Source: Acidobacteriota bacterium (lineage in GTDB: Bacteria; Actinomycetota; Acidimicrobiia; Acidimicrobiales; Microtrichaceae). From it: a DNA stretch of 64,000 bases. Under the pieces are notes generated by a model. It did no database searches. It saw nothing but the letters and a program-made list of their open reading frames with translations, and was not told the DNA's origin. Both the position numbers and the translations under genes were made by a program. Shown here in pieces: positions 38,515-46,031 of this stretch. Where the stretch lies: NCBI GenBank assembly GCA_003577145.1, contig QEUP01000011.1, positions 1 to 64,000 of the forward strand. Direction: 5' to 3'. Each line of letters begins with the position of its first letter. Positions within the stretch are counted from its first letter, which is position 1.

Positions 38515-38599
38515 CCCTCACCGCCCAGGTGGGAACGGCCCGTCGATGATCACGAGCCGCGCAAGTCGTGCACGCGGCAAGTAGCCCTCACCGCCCAGG
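38495..38599. repeat. 35-bp perfect direct repeat, 70-bp period
   Basis: The 35 bases at 38495-38529 recur exactly at 38565-38599. Copy 1 carries the bS22 stop codon (TAG at 38512-38514). Copy 2 carries the ispE stop (TGA on the minus strand at 38590-38588) and the last ispE codons. In each copy the two stop triplets lie 3 bp apart. The 35 bp between the copies is unique. It looks like a short duplication at a convergent gene junction. Confidence 0.85.
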
Positions 38600-39322
38600 C
38601 GGGGTTGCCCGAACCACCAGCCTGCCCTCCCCCGGGTAGGCGCCCTCCACGAACCAGCTCGACCCGCTGCCCGCCAGCATCGGCGTCCGGCCGGTCTCCT
38701 CCCCGAGGCGATCGCGGTAGCGTGCCAGCTCCGGCAGCAGTTGCAGTGCGGCAGGTTCCAGATCGTTCCCGCTCGACGAGCTGGGCCCGCCGAGCCCGTC
38801 CCACGCCGCATAGACCGCCGGGGTCGGGCAGCGCAGGGGCGGGATGACCAGCGTGAAGACCTGCTTGCGGTACGGGAGCGGGTCGACGCGCTCACCAATC
38901 CCTCGCACCCGCGCTCGCCCGCCGGTCAGGCAGAACGGTACGTCTGCGCCCACTGACGCCGCACGCTCCAGGTCGGTGAAGCCTGCCCACCGCAGGACCG
39001 CGGCGGCATCGGCGCTGCCGCCACCGAGCCCCGCTCCGGCAGGTATGCGCTTGGTCAGATGGACGAAGGCGGTCGTACCGGCCAGCTCGAGTGCCCTGCT
39101 GATGAGGTTCTCCGCTCCGGTCGGCACGACGCCTGCCGGCCCGACTCCCTCCCGGTCCACGGTCAAGTCGACGACCTCGAGGCCGTCGCCGGCTTCGACG
39201 GTCAGCGAGTCGGACAGGTCGAGTGTGACCATCTCGGCATCGATCAGGTGATAGCCGTCGGACCTCACGCCGACTATTCGCAGCGACAGCGTCAACTTGG
39301 CATTGGCTCGGATGGCGGTCAC
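38588..39322 (-). CDS. ispE: 4-diphosphocytidyl-2-C-methyl-D-erythritol kinase
   Basis: GHMP kinase of the MEP isoprenoid pathway, phosphorylating CDP-methylerythritol. The N-terminus is ANAKLTLSLRIVGVRSDGYH. The ATP-binding motif is PAGAGLGGGSADAAAVL, and VGADVPFCLTGG and MLAGSGSSWFVEG follow. At 244 aa it is shorter than the usual 280-310 but has all main motifs. The start is GTG at 39322, 4 nt after the ksgA stop; an ATG at 39370 would add 16 unlikely residues. Confidence 0.9.
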   Translation of the reverse strand: MTAIRANAKLTLSLRIVGVRSDGYHLIDAEMVTLDLSDSLTVEAGDGLEVVDLTVDREGVGPAGVVPTGAENLISRALELAGTTAFVHLTKRIPAGAGLGGGSADAAAVLRWAGFTDLERAASVGADVPFCLTGGRARVRGIGERVDPLPYRKQVFTLVIPPLRCPTPAVYAAWDGLGGPSSSSGNDLEPAALQLLPELARYRDRLGEETGRTPMLAGSGSSWFVEGAYPGEGRLVVRATPPGR

Positions 39323-39326
39323 CGGC

Positions 39327-40142
39327 TCAGACGTTATCGCCGGCTTGTTCGGCCAGCTTTGCCCATTCATCGAGGCTGAGCTGCTCGGGCCGGGCCCGTG
39401 GTGACACTCCGGCTTCGACGATGTCGTCTGCGGACAGCAACCCGGCCAATGACCGTCGGATCATCTTGCGCCGCTGCGAGAAACCGGCTCTGACGAGGTC
39501 GAACAGGCGCGCCGGGTCGGCAGCGACCGCCGGCGCGCCACGGCGACGGATCTCGACCAGAGCCGACTCGACCTTTGGTTTCGGGACGAAGACAGCGCGC
39601 CCGACCCGGCCAACGACCGCGGCCTCGGCCCAGTACCCGACCTTCAGCGAGGGGATTCCGAACTGGCGGGAACCGGGCTCTGCGACCAGCCGCTCGCCAA
39701 CCTCGCGCTGGACCATCACCAGCATGCGGTGCACCTGTGGCACCTCGTCGAGCACGTCGAGTATCAGCGAAGTGGCGATGTTGTACGGGAGGTTGGCGAC
39801 CATGACCCAGTCGCCATCACCGAGAAGCTCCTCCCAGTCGAGTTCGGTGGCATCGGCGCACACGACTTGCGCCGACGAGCCCGCGAGAACCTCCTCGAGC
39901 GCAGGCAGCAGGTGGCGATCAAGCTCGACGGCAGTGACCGAAGCACCGGTTTCGAGCAGCGCCAGCGTGAGCGAACCGAGTCCCGCGCCGATCTCGACGA
40001 CGCGGTTCCCTGCGCCGATCCGCGCCAGTCGAGCGATGCGGCGAACGGTGTTGGGATCGGCGACGAAGTTCTGACCCAGCGCCCGGCTCGGGCTCAACTC
40101 GTAGCGATGGAGGAGGGCGCTGATGTCGCGCTTGGTGAGCAC
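39327..40142 (-). CDS. ksgA: 16S rRNA dimethyladenosine transferase
   Basis: Dimethylates A1518 and A1519 of 16S rRNA. SAM motif I is VVEIGAGLGSLTLALLE. The N-terminus has ALGQNFVADPNTVRRI, and the catalytic motif IV is VANLPYNIATSLI. The segment AVFVPKPKVESALVEI is typical. The start is GTG and the length 271 aa. The order tatD-(cell-wall gene)-ksgA-ispE matches mycobacteria. Confidence 0.95.
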   Translation of the reverse strand: MLTKRDISALLHRYELSPSRALGQNFVADPNTVRRIARLARIGAGNRVVEIGAGLGSLTLALLETGASVTAVELDRHLLPALEEVLAGSSAQVVCADATELDWEELLGDGDWVMVANLPYNIATSLILDVLDEVPQVHRMLVMVQREVGERLVAEPGSRQFGIPSLKVGYWAEAAVVGRVGRAVFVPKPKVESALVEIRRRGAPAVAADPARLFDLVRAGFSQRRKMIRRSLAGLLSADDIVEAGVSPRARPEQLSLDEWAKLAEQAGDNV

Positions 40143-40152
40143 TCGGGCCCGG

Positions 40153-40962
40153 TCACCAGCTGATGGTGACGTTGATCACCCCTGCCGACAGCGGTGCGAG
40201 CTGCGCGAACTCCCGGGGATCGAGATCGATGATGCGGCCGGCGCCGAAGGGACCACGATCGCCCACCACGCATCTGGTGGTGGCGCCGGTGGCCAGGTTG
40301 CGCACGGTGACCACGGTGCCGAAGGGGAGGGACTTGTGCGCGCAGGTTCCCGGTATGTGGCTGTACCAGGTCGCCTGGCCTGATTCGCTGTTGGACACAG
40401 ACGGTGGAGACGAGGGCACAGGTGCGGTACTCGGCGGCGGCGGAGCAGTCGCCGCCGGTGCCTCCGTCGTCGTGGTGGTGGTGGTGGGTGCCGTGGTCGT
40501 CGTCGGCGCCGCGGTGGTGCTCGAAGACGTCGGCGAGGGGGCCGCGCTCGCGGTGAGGGACCAGGGGTCGATGAGCAGTCGACCGTCGCCCTCGGCGTCT
40601 CCGCCGGTGGTCCGGATGACCTCCGATCCGGCCGCTCGCTCGGCCGCCGGATCGGGTGCCGGGGCGGGCGCCCGGGAGGCCCCGGCGGGTTGAGCGGGCG
40701 TCTCGGCACCGCCCGCCACGATCATCTCGTGGCTCCCGGCGTCTGCTGTGCGGGACACGTAGTCGTAGACCAGGACAGGAATGGCCAGAGCTGTGGCGAT
40801 CAACGCCACGAGCAGGCGCCTCGCTTCGATGCGAGCGGGCCTCCTGGGACTGGGCGTGTCCCCGTTCTCCTCCGCCAGTGCTCCGTTCCTCTCCCGGTAC
40901 GAGAGACGAAACGTTACGAAGGCTGTAACAGAATTGCAACCTGATCGTCGTTCTTCGGTCAA
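40153..40962 (-). CDS. RlpA-like double-psi beta-barrel protein, membrane-anchored
   Basis: A 269-aa protein with a basic cytoplasmic start, one membrane anchor (about residues 49-67), a long Thr/Ala/Pro linker (about 140-190, including runs of seven Thr) and a C-terminal RlpA-like domain. That domain has GQATWYSHIPGTCAHKSLPF, TRCVVGDRGPFGAGRIIDLD and ends in VTISW. RlpA proteins bind or cleave denuded peptidoglycan. It occupies the place of rpfB in mycobacteria. The start TTG at 40962 forms TTGA with the tatD stop; a CTG at 40878 with GAGAGGA upstream is an alternative. Confidence 0.82.
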   Translation of the reverse strand: MTEERRSGCNSVTAFVTFRLSYRERNGALAEENGDTPSPRRPARIEARRLLVALIATALAIPVLVYDYVSRTADAGSHEMIVAGGAETPAQPAGASRAPAPAPDPAAERAAGSEVIRTTGGDAEGDGRLLIDPWSLTASAAPSPTSSSTTAAPTTTTAPTTTTTTTEAPAATAPPPPSTAPVPSSPPSVSNSESGQATWYSHIPGTCAHKSLPFGTVVTVRNLATGATTRCVVGDRGPFGAGRIIDLDPREFAQLAPLSAGVINVTISW

Positions 40963-41711
40963 TCAAGGCCGTAGAAGGCCGAAGCGGTACTCCAGGTGGC
41001 CTCGGCGATCTCGTCCACCTCAACTGATTTGGCCGTGGCCAGGCCCGCTCCGACGGCGGGAACCCATGCCGGCCGGTTGGTCCTGCCGCGGTGAGGGACG
41101 GGGGCGAGGTAGGGCGAGTCGGTCTCGACCATCATCCGGTCGAGGGGACACACGGTCGCCGCGGCTCTGAGGTCATCGGCCCCGGGGAAGGTGATGATCC
41201 CGCTGAACGACAGCCAGGCTCCCGCCGAGAGCGCTGTCTCGGCTTCGCCGGGGCCACCGCTGAAGCAGTGGAACACGGTGCGACGGGGGTACCCCTCGGC
41301 CTCGAGGATGGCGAAGGTGTCCGGCCAGGCCTCGCGGGAGTGGATCACCAGGGGTAGCCCCCGTTCGTGGGCGAACCTGATCTGCTCGGCGAAGACCCTC
41401 CTTTGCACCTCGGGCGGCGAGTGGTTGTAGTGGTAGTCCAGACCGCACTCTCCCACTGCCACGACCCGAGGCAGGTCGAGGAGCGCGGCGATGCCCGCTG
41501 AACCCTCGGTGGCGTCGTGGGGATGCACCCCGGCGGTGGCCCACACCTCCTCGAGCTCGGCGGCGGTGGTGATGCATAGGCGGGAGTGCTCAGCAGTCGT
41601 ACCGACGTTGATCAGGCGCAGGACACCGTGGGCGCGCGCCTCTTCGACCTGGGCCCGGGCGTCCTCACCCGAATCCAGATGGCAGTGGTTGTCGATCCAG
41701 CGGGCAGCCAC
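40959..41711 (-). CDS. tatD: TatD family metal-dependent hydrolase
   Basis: A TIM-barrel Mg-dependent DNase/hydrolase of 250 aa. Metal ligands lie in IDNHCHLD, VAVGECGLDYHY, LVIHSREAW, VFHCFSGGPG and VETDSPYLAP. Probable roles are 3'-5' exonuclease activity or D-aminoacyl-tRNA editing. The start is GTG. It lies 9 nt after rmuC and overlaps the RlpA-like gene by 4 nt. Confidence 0.93.
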   Translation of the reverse strand: MAARWIDNHCHLDSGEDARAQVEEARAHGVLRLINVGTTAEHSRLCITTAAELEEVWATAGVHPHDATEGSAGIAALLDLPRVVAVGECGLDYHYNHSPPEVQRRVFAEQIRFAHERGLPLVIHSREAWPDTFAILEAEGYPRRTVFHCFSGGPGEAETALSAGAWLSFSGIITFPGADDLRAAATVCPLDRMMVETDSPYLAPVPHRGRTNRPAWVPAVGAGLATAKSVEVDEIAEATWSTASAFYGLD

Positions 41712-41720
41712 GGTGCAGCG

Positions 41721-42980
41721 TCAGCCGGTGAGGCGCTCGTCGAGCACCACCAGGCCCGCCTCTCCGGAGGGCGTCTCGGGACCGTCGTCGTGGCAGCGGG
41801 CCCGCAGGTCATCGATCCGGTCGAGCTCGCGACAGAGCAAGCTCCGCCTCGTCCCTGCGAGCTGGTCATAGGTCCGCGCGACCGTGCTGAGCTGCTTCCC
41901 GAGGCGGTCCACGTGCTCAGAGTACTTCTCCCACTGCTCTGCGAAGCGGGCGAGGCATGCGAGGATCTCGTCAGACGTCCTTTCGAGCCGGAAGTTCTCG
42001 ACGGACTGGCGCACGACTGCGAGAACGGCGAACAGCGTTGACGGCGAGCAGAGGACGACCCGCTGCCCGAGGGCATGGTCGACCATGCCGGCGTCGGATT
42101 CGTGGATGAACGAGTAGATGCTCTCGTTCGGGATGAACAGCAACAGGTAGTCGACGGTGCTCTGGCGGTCGATGTAGGAACGATCGCCCAACTCAGCGAT
42201 CCGGCTCTTGACGTCGCGCAGGAACTGCATCCGGAACCGGTCGGCCGCTTCCTCGGTGGAGGCCTCGAGGGACCGCAGGTAGTTGTCGGCAGGGAACTTG
42301 ACGTCCATGTGCACGCACCGGCCGTGCGGGAGCTCGAAGGTGAAGTCGGGAACCGTCCCGCACGGCAACTGACGTCGGCGGTGGTAGCTCACTCCTTCCA
42401 CGAACCCCGCCAGGCGCAGCACGTCCTCGGCGGTTCGCTCACCCCAGTTACCCCGCGCCTTGGGGTTGGCAAGAGCCTCTCGCAAGCCCTGGGCGGTATC
42501 GGCCAGAGCCGCCTGCGCCTTGGCGGCTTCTTCGAGCGTGGCGACGACCTCGCCGTGCTGGCGAGCGCGTTCGCTCTGCATGTCCGCAACCAGCTCGCTG
42601 ACCCGGTGGAGCTCGCCTTTCATGACGGAGAACTGCTGCTCCATGGACTGCTCGCGATGAACCTGGGCCTGCGCTGCCTCAGAGGACAGGGCCGCCAGCT
42701 GTTCGCGCACCGCAGCCGCACGCAGATCGCTCGACCGCTGCGTCTCGGCCTGGATGGCTTCGAACTGCTGGCGCAACGAGTGGGCCAGCAGTTCGAGCTG
42801 GCGGGAGCCGCTGCTCAGGTGATCGTCGAGCTTGTCGCCGGCGGCCGCATACACGCGGTCGATCACCGCCTGCATGGCCCTTTCGCCGTCGGCCCGGTTG
42901 GCCCGTCGCAAGAGCGCCAGGGCCAGACCGGCGACGAGCAGCGTTCCGAGGAGAGCGGCCAGTGGGATCAACACGTCCAT
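41721..42980 (-). CDS. rmuC: DNA recombination protein RmuC
   Basis: A PD-(D/E)XK nuclease-related protein that limits recombination at inverted repeats. An N-terminal membrane anchor (residues 4-24) is followed by a long coiled coil (about 30-170). The RmuC core has KARGNWGERTAEDVLRLAG, VPDFTFELPHG and VHMDVKFPADNY. The length of 419 aa is typical. A CATACT hexamer 7 nt before the ATG suggests a leaderless start, weakly. Confidence 0.9.
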   Translation of the reverse strand: MDVLIPLAALLGTLLVAGLALALLRRANRADGERAMQAVIDRVYAAAGDKLDDHLSSGSRQLELLAHSLRQQFEAIQAETQRSSDLRAAAVREQLAALSSEAAQAQVHREQSMEQQFSVMKGELHRVSELVADMQSERARQHGEVVATLEEAAKAQAALADTAQGLREALANPKARGNWGERTAEDVLRLAGFVEGVSYHRRRQLPCGTVPDFTFELPHGRCVHMDVKFPADNYLRSLEASTEEAADRFRMQFLRDVKSRIAELGDRSYIDRQSTVDYLLLFIPNESIYSFIHESDAGMVDHALGQRVVLCSPSTLFAVLAVVRQSVENFRLERTSDEILACLARFAEQWEKYSEHVDRLGKQLSTVARTYDQLAGTRRSLLCRELDRIDDLRARCHDDGPETPSGEAGLVVLDERLTG

Positions 42981-43058
42981 GTACCCGAGTATGCAGGCGG
43001 GCAGTGACAGGCAGCGGGATGCTCAGGGCTGGGCCCTCCGGCACCTGGCTGTGGCGGA

Positions 43059-43367
43059 TCAGGCGATCGCGGCCTGACGACGTATCACCGCCAGAGATGC
43101 CGGTGGGTCGTCGGGCACGAGGTACAGCAGCACCGAGGCAGCGGGGTCGGGGAGGCCGTCGGGCGTGATCTCGGCGACCTCGGGCTCCGCCTCCTCGGGC
43201 TCGAGGACCTGCTGGATCCCCAGCCCCAGGGCCAGGACCATCGCGCCCGCCGAGGCGGTGGCTCTGACCCGCCTGGGCCGAGGAAGCTCAGCAGGCGTGA
43301 GCCCGCGATCGATCAGGGCGACGGTGTCGGGATGGTAGAGCTCCTCGAGTGAAGGCGGGTCGCTCAC
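43059..43367 (-). CDS. small protein with one membrane segment, unknown
   Basis: About 102 aa from GTG at 43367. The N-terminal 40 residues are acidic (SLEELYHPDTVALIDRGLTP). One hydrophobic segment follows an Arg-rich stretch (RPRRVRA then AGAMVLALGLGIQQVL). The tail has PDPAASVLLYLVPDDPPASL. No family is recognised. A TAGCCT -10 lies 7 nt before the GTG, supporting a leaderless start; the longer frame to 43781 is antisense to the next gene. Confidence 0.6.
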   Translation of the reverse strand: MSDPPSLEELYHPDTVALIDRGLTPAELPRPRRVRATASAGAMVLALGLGIQQVLEPEEAEPEVAEITPDGLPDPAASVLLYLVPDDPPASLAVIRRQAAIA

Positions 43368-43374
43368 ATCTCCC

Positions 43375-43380
43375 AGGCTA
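43375..43380 (-). promoter_or_regulatory. -10 of the leaderless gene at 43367
   Basis: TAGCCT on the minus strand lies 7 nt before the GTG start. The tandem repeats at 43401-43468 cover the -35 region and further upstream. Confidence 0.4.
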
Positions 43381-43400
43381 GCCACCGCAGGCCTGCCTCG

Positions 43401-43468
43401 GAGGCGCAGCCCGTGGAGGAACCAGAGGCGCAGCCCGTCGAGGAACAGAGGCGCAAACCCGTCAAGAG
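43401..43468. repeat. three imperfect 21-24-bp tandem repeats
   Basis: Each unit starts GAGGCGCA and contains CCCGT followed by a purine-rich end: 43401-43424, 43425-43447 and 43448-43468. The first two differ mainly by one substitution and one deletion; the third is more diverged. They lie in the 190-bp divergent gap, directly upstream of the promoter of the gene at 43367. Confidence 0.7.
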
Positions 43469-43489
43469 ACCGGTGCGACCACAAGCCAT

Positions 43490-43533
43490 GAGCAGTCGGC
43501 GACCTTGACTGCTCGACGAACTTGTAGTCGCAT
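43490..43533 (+). promoter_or_regulatory. operator-like inverted repeat over a -35 for the gene at 43558
   Basis: GAGCAGTC and GACTGCTC (43490-43497 and 43507-43514) are perfect 8-bp arms separated by 9 bp. The right arm overlaps TTGACT (43505-43510), a good -35. A weak -10 (TCGCAT, 43528-43533) follows at 17 bp. The start ATG is 24 nt further on. This suggests repressor control of the membrane protein gene. Confidence 0.4.
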
Positions 43534-43557
43534 GGCGGCTTCGACCGAGAGCTGGTC

Positions 43558-44730
43558 ATGTGGAGTGGTAGAGAGCGTTCGCCGACCGTCACGGTAGCCA
43601 CTGCGGCCAAGATCGCCCTGGTGTTGAGCCTCGCGGTGATCCTGCTCGGCTCCGTGCGGTTCGGGCGCATCGATTGGACGGGAATCCCCTTCGAGCGCAA
43701 CACCGAAACGGTCGAGCGGGTGGTCAGCGACGACTGCACCGAGGTCATCCGCCCGTATCGGACCGAAGGCGGGCGTGTCATCGAACCCGTAACCGTCGAC
43801 GAGCAGCAGTACCTGTCGCTGGTGGCCTACTTCAGGGGCACTCCCCGCAGCGAACTGCACGTGACGTGCCTGCTGGATCCTTTCGCCGGCCGGCCGGCGA
43901 TCCCATGGCTGGCTTCGTGGCTTCCCTTCGACGAAGGCGTCTCGATCGGGCTGGTGAACCTGTCCATGGTCCTGCTCGGCACCTGGGCGACGGTTTTCGC
44001 GCTGCGCTCACAGGGGTTCTCCGGTCGTGTGGTGGCGCTGGTCGCTGCGCTGTTCGCAGTCGGTTGGAACACGCTCTTCTTCTCCTCGGCGATCCTCGTC
44101 GATGCAGGGGCCGTAGGGCTCACTGCCCTGAGCTGGTATCTCCTGGCCAGCCGGCGACCGTGGTTGGTCTGGCCGGTTCTCCTGGTCTCGTATCCATTCA
44201 AGGAGACCGTCGCACTGGTCGTGCTGCCGGTGATGGCAGCTTGGGCGTGGGGCGAACACCGGTCAGGTCGCCTCAGCGGGGCGGCCGCCGGTTGGCCGAC
44301 GCTGGCAGCGGCCGTCGCCGCGGGATGCTCGGTCGTCTCCTCACGGCTGCTGTTCCTGTCAGCCGATGCGACCTGGGAGCTGGCCCCGAATGTCGGGACG
44401 TTTGTCGACAACGTGTCCGACCCGATCGGAATCGCGTCGTTCCTCCTGGCGACACTCTGGTTGTTCGTGCCTGCGCTCCTGGTCGTGGGTCAAAGGATCC
44501 GCGAGGCAGGGTGGAAGCAGACGGCCCTCGATCCCGCAGTCGTAGGGATCGCGATGACAGGTGCCCTCTGCCTGTGGGTGACGCCGGCCGCAGACCTCAG
44601 CCCCCGCTTCGCCTGGCTGGGCTTCCCCTTCGCCGCGAGCCTGGCCGCAGTCTGGTTCAGCGAGGGTAGGCCTCAGAAGTGGCTCGACGGGCTCCACCTC
44701 CCGCCGCGGCTCTCCGCCCAGCTCGACTGA
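43558..44730 (+). CDS. polytopic membrane protein, unknown
   Basis: A 390-aa protein with about 9-10 hydrophobic segments. The first (about 17-34) is followed by an extracytoplasmic loop of about 95 residues with three Cys (DDCTEVIRP, HVTCLLDPF) and paired Trp residues. The later layout (YPFKETVALVVLPVMAAWAW) is reminiscent of GT-C type or DUF-class membrane glycosyltransferase relatives, but no motif proves it. GAGAG lies upstream of the ATG. It ends 7 nt from convergent rsmI. Confidence 0.65.
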   Translation: MWSGRERSPTVTVATAAKIALVLSLAVILLGSVRFGRIDWTGIPFERNTETVERVVSDDCTEVIRPYRTEGGRVIEPVTVDEQQYLSLVAYFRGTPRSELHVTCLLDPFAGRPAIPWLASWLPFDEGVSIGLVNLSMVLLGTWATVFALRSQGFSGRVVALVAALFAVGWNTLFFSSAILVDAGAVGLTALSWYLLASRRPWLVWPVLLVSYPFKETVALVVLPVMAAWAWGEHRSGRLSGAAAGWPTLAAAVAAGCSVVSSRLLFLSADATWELAPNVGTFVDNVSDPIGIASFLLATLWLFVPALLVVGQRIREAGWKQTALDPAVVGIAMTGALCLWVTPAADLSPRFAWLGFPFAASLAAVWFSEGRPQKWLDGLHLPPRLSAQLD

Positions 44731-44737
44731 GAGACGT

Positions 44738-45574
44738 TCACGTCCGCTCGACTGCGAGCTGGTACACCCGCCGACGGCTGACAGCCAGCTCGGCGGCCAC
44801 CGCGGCTGCAGCGTCGCGGGTCGACGCACCCCCGTCGACGTGGCGCTGCAGCGCAGCACGGATCTCTGTGTCACTCGGATCTTCGCGACCCGGGGCACCG
44901 GCAAGGACCAGCACGTACTCCCCCCGTGGCTCACGCTCCCCGTAGAGGGCGATGGCGGCGTCGAGTGAGCCTCGCCAGACCTCCTCGTGCAGCTTGGTCA
45001 GCTCGCGGCACAAGGCGATGGAGCGATCGCCGCCCAGCGCGGCGGCCAGGTCGGTGAGGCTGCGTCGCAGCCGGTGGGGTGCCTCGAAGAGCACGATGGT
45101 GCGCTCCTCGTCCGCCAGGGCCTCGAGCCGCCGGCTCCGCGCCGCACCCTTGCGGGGGAGGAAGCCCTCGAAGCAGAACCGGCTCACGCTCAGACCGCTC
45201 GGCACCAGCGCCGCCAGAACCGCGCTGGGACCGGGCACAACCCGCACCGGCAGCCCGCGGTCGAGCAGTGCCCCGACCAGCACCTCGCCCGGGTCCGACA
45301 CCGCAGGAGTGCCCGAGTCCGAGACGAGGACCACCGTCTCGCCCGCTTCGATCCTCCCGGCTATCTCGGTGATCGCCGAGCTCTCCGAGTACTCGTTGAC
45401 GACGACGTAGACGGGTGCGTCCGCACCGACATGGACGAGCAGCCGTCCGGTACGCCGCGTGTCCTCGCAGGCCACCGCGTCAGCCGTTCGCAGTGCCTCC
45501 GCGGCCCGAGGCGACAGGTCGTCCAGGTTCCCGATGGGAGTCGCCACGATCACCAGCTCACCGGCGCCGGTCAC
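44738..45574 (-). CDS. rsmI: 16S rRNA (cytidine1402-2'-O)-methyltransferase
   Basis: A tetrapyrrole-methylase-fold enzyme that 2'-O-methylates C1402 in the decoding centre. Motifs are IVATPIGNLDDLSPRAAEAL, CEDTRRTGRLL, LVSDSGTPAVSDPGEVLV and IVLFEAPHRL. The C-terminal 55 residues form a helical tail ending in VSRRRVYQLA. The length is 278 aa. The start is GTG in a GTGA overlap with the DUF192 gene. Confidence 0.95.
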   Translation of the reverse strand: MTGAGELVIVATPIGNLDDLSPRAAEALRTADAVACEDTRRTGRLLVHVGADAPVYVVVNEYSESSAITEIAGRIEAGETVVLVSDSGTPAVSDPGEVLVGALLDRGLPVRVVPGPSAVLAALVPSGLSVSRFCFEGFLPRKGAARSRRLEALADEERTIVLFEAPHRLRRSLTDLAAALGGDRSIALCRELTKLHEEVWRGSLDAAIALYGEREPRGEYVLVLAGAPGREDPSDTEIRAALQRHVDGGASTRDAAAAVAAELAVSRRRVYQLAVERT

Positions 45575-45900
45575 GACACCACCTCCAGCCGGTCACCCGG
45601 CTGGAGCCTCCAGGCGGAGAACGCCCCTGCTTCGGCTTCGATCACGGCTGCGGCACCGATGACCGGGCGGCTCAAGCGGTGCCGGGGCATGGTGAGCGTG
45701 CGGAGCACGACCATCTCGCGGTCGCAGAAGGCCACGTCGATGGGAAAGCGCATGCCGAAGGTGTGCACCGAGCGAGCGGGGCGCAACAGGATCGCCCCCT
45801 CGATGCCGTCGCGGCCGAGCAGGCCCCTGGCCCGGGCCCGCCGGCCCTCGGCGATCTCGATGCTCGCCAACACCTCACCGTTGCGAACTAGCCACGACAC
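45571..45900 (-). CDS. DUF192 family protein
   Basis: A 109-aa protein with the DUF192 pattern: ARGLLGRDGIEGAILLRP, SVHTFGMRFPIDVAFCD and a C-terminal AWRLQPGDRLEV. The family is small and beta-rich, often secreted, though no signal peptide is present here. Function is unknown. The start is GTG at 45900 with AGGGGG upstream. The 131-nt gap before it (45901-46031) holds no feature I can support. Confidence 0.85.
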   Translation of the reverse strand: MSWLVRNGEVLASIEIAEGRRARARGLLGRDGIEGAILLRPARSVHTFGMRFPIDVAFCDREMVVLRTLTMPRHRLSRPVIGAAAVIEAEAGAFSAWRLQPGDRLEVVS

Positions 45901-46031
45901 GAGAGCCCCCTACGCTCCTCACCGGGAGTTGTCGGGCCGGTGGGACGACGCACGGCGACGCCGGTGATCCTCCGCCACGAGACACGGCTCCTGGCTCACC
46001 GATCACCAGCCGACGGTCGTGCACCTCCCCA

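Noticed and set aside
40940-40962. TTGACC followed by TGCAAT as a promoter for the RlpA-like gene
   Set aside because: The TTG of this TTGACC forms a TTGA overlap with the tatD stop, like other starts in the window, so coupling explains it better. The -10 is poor.
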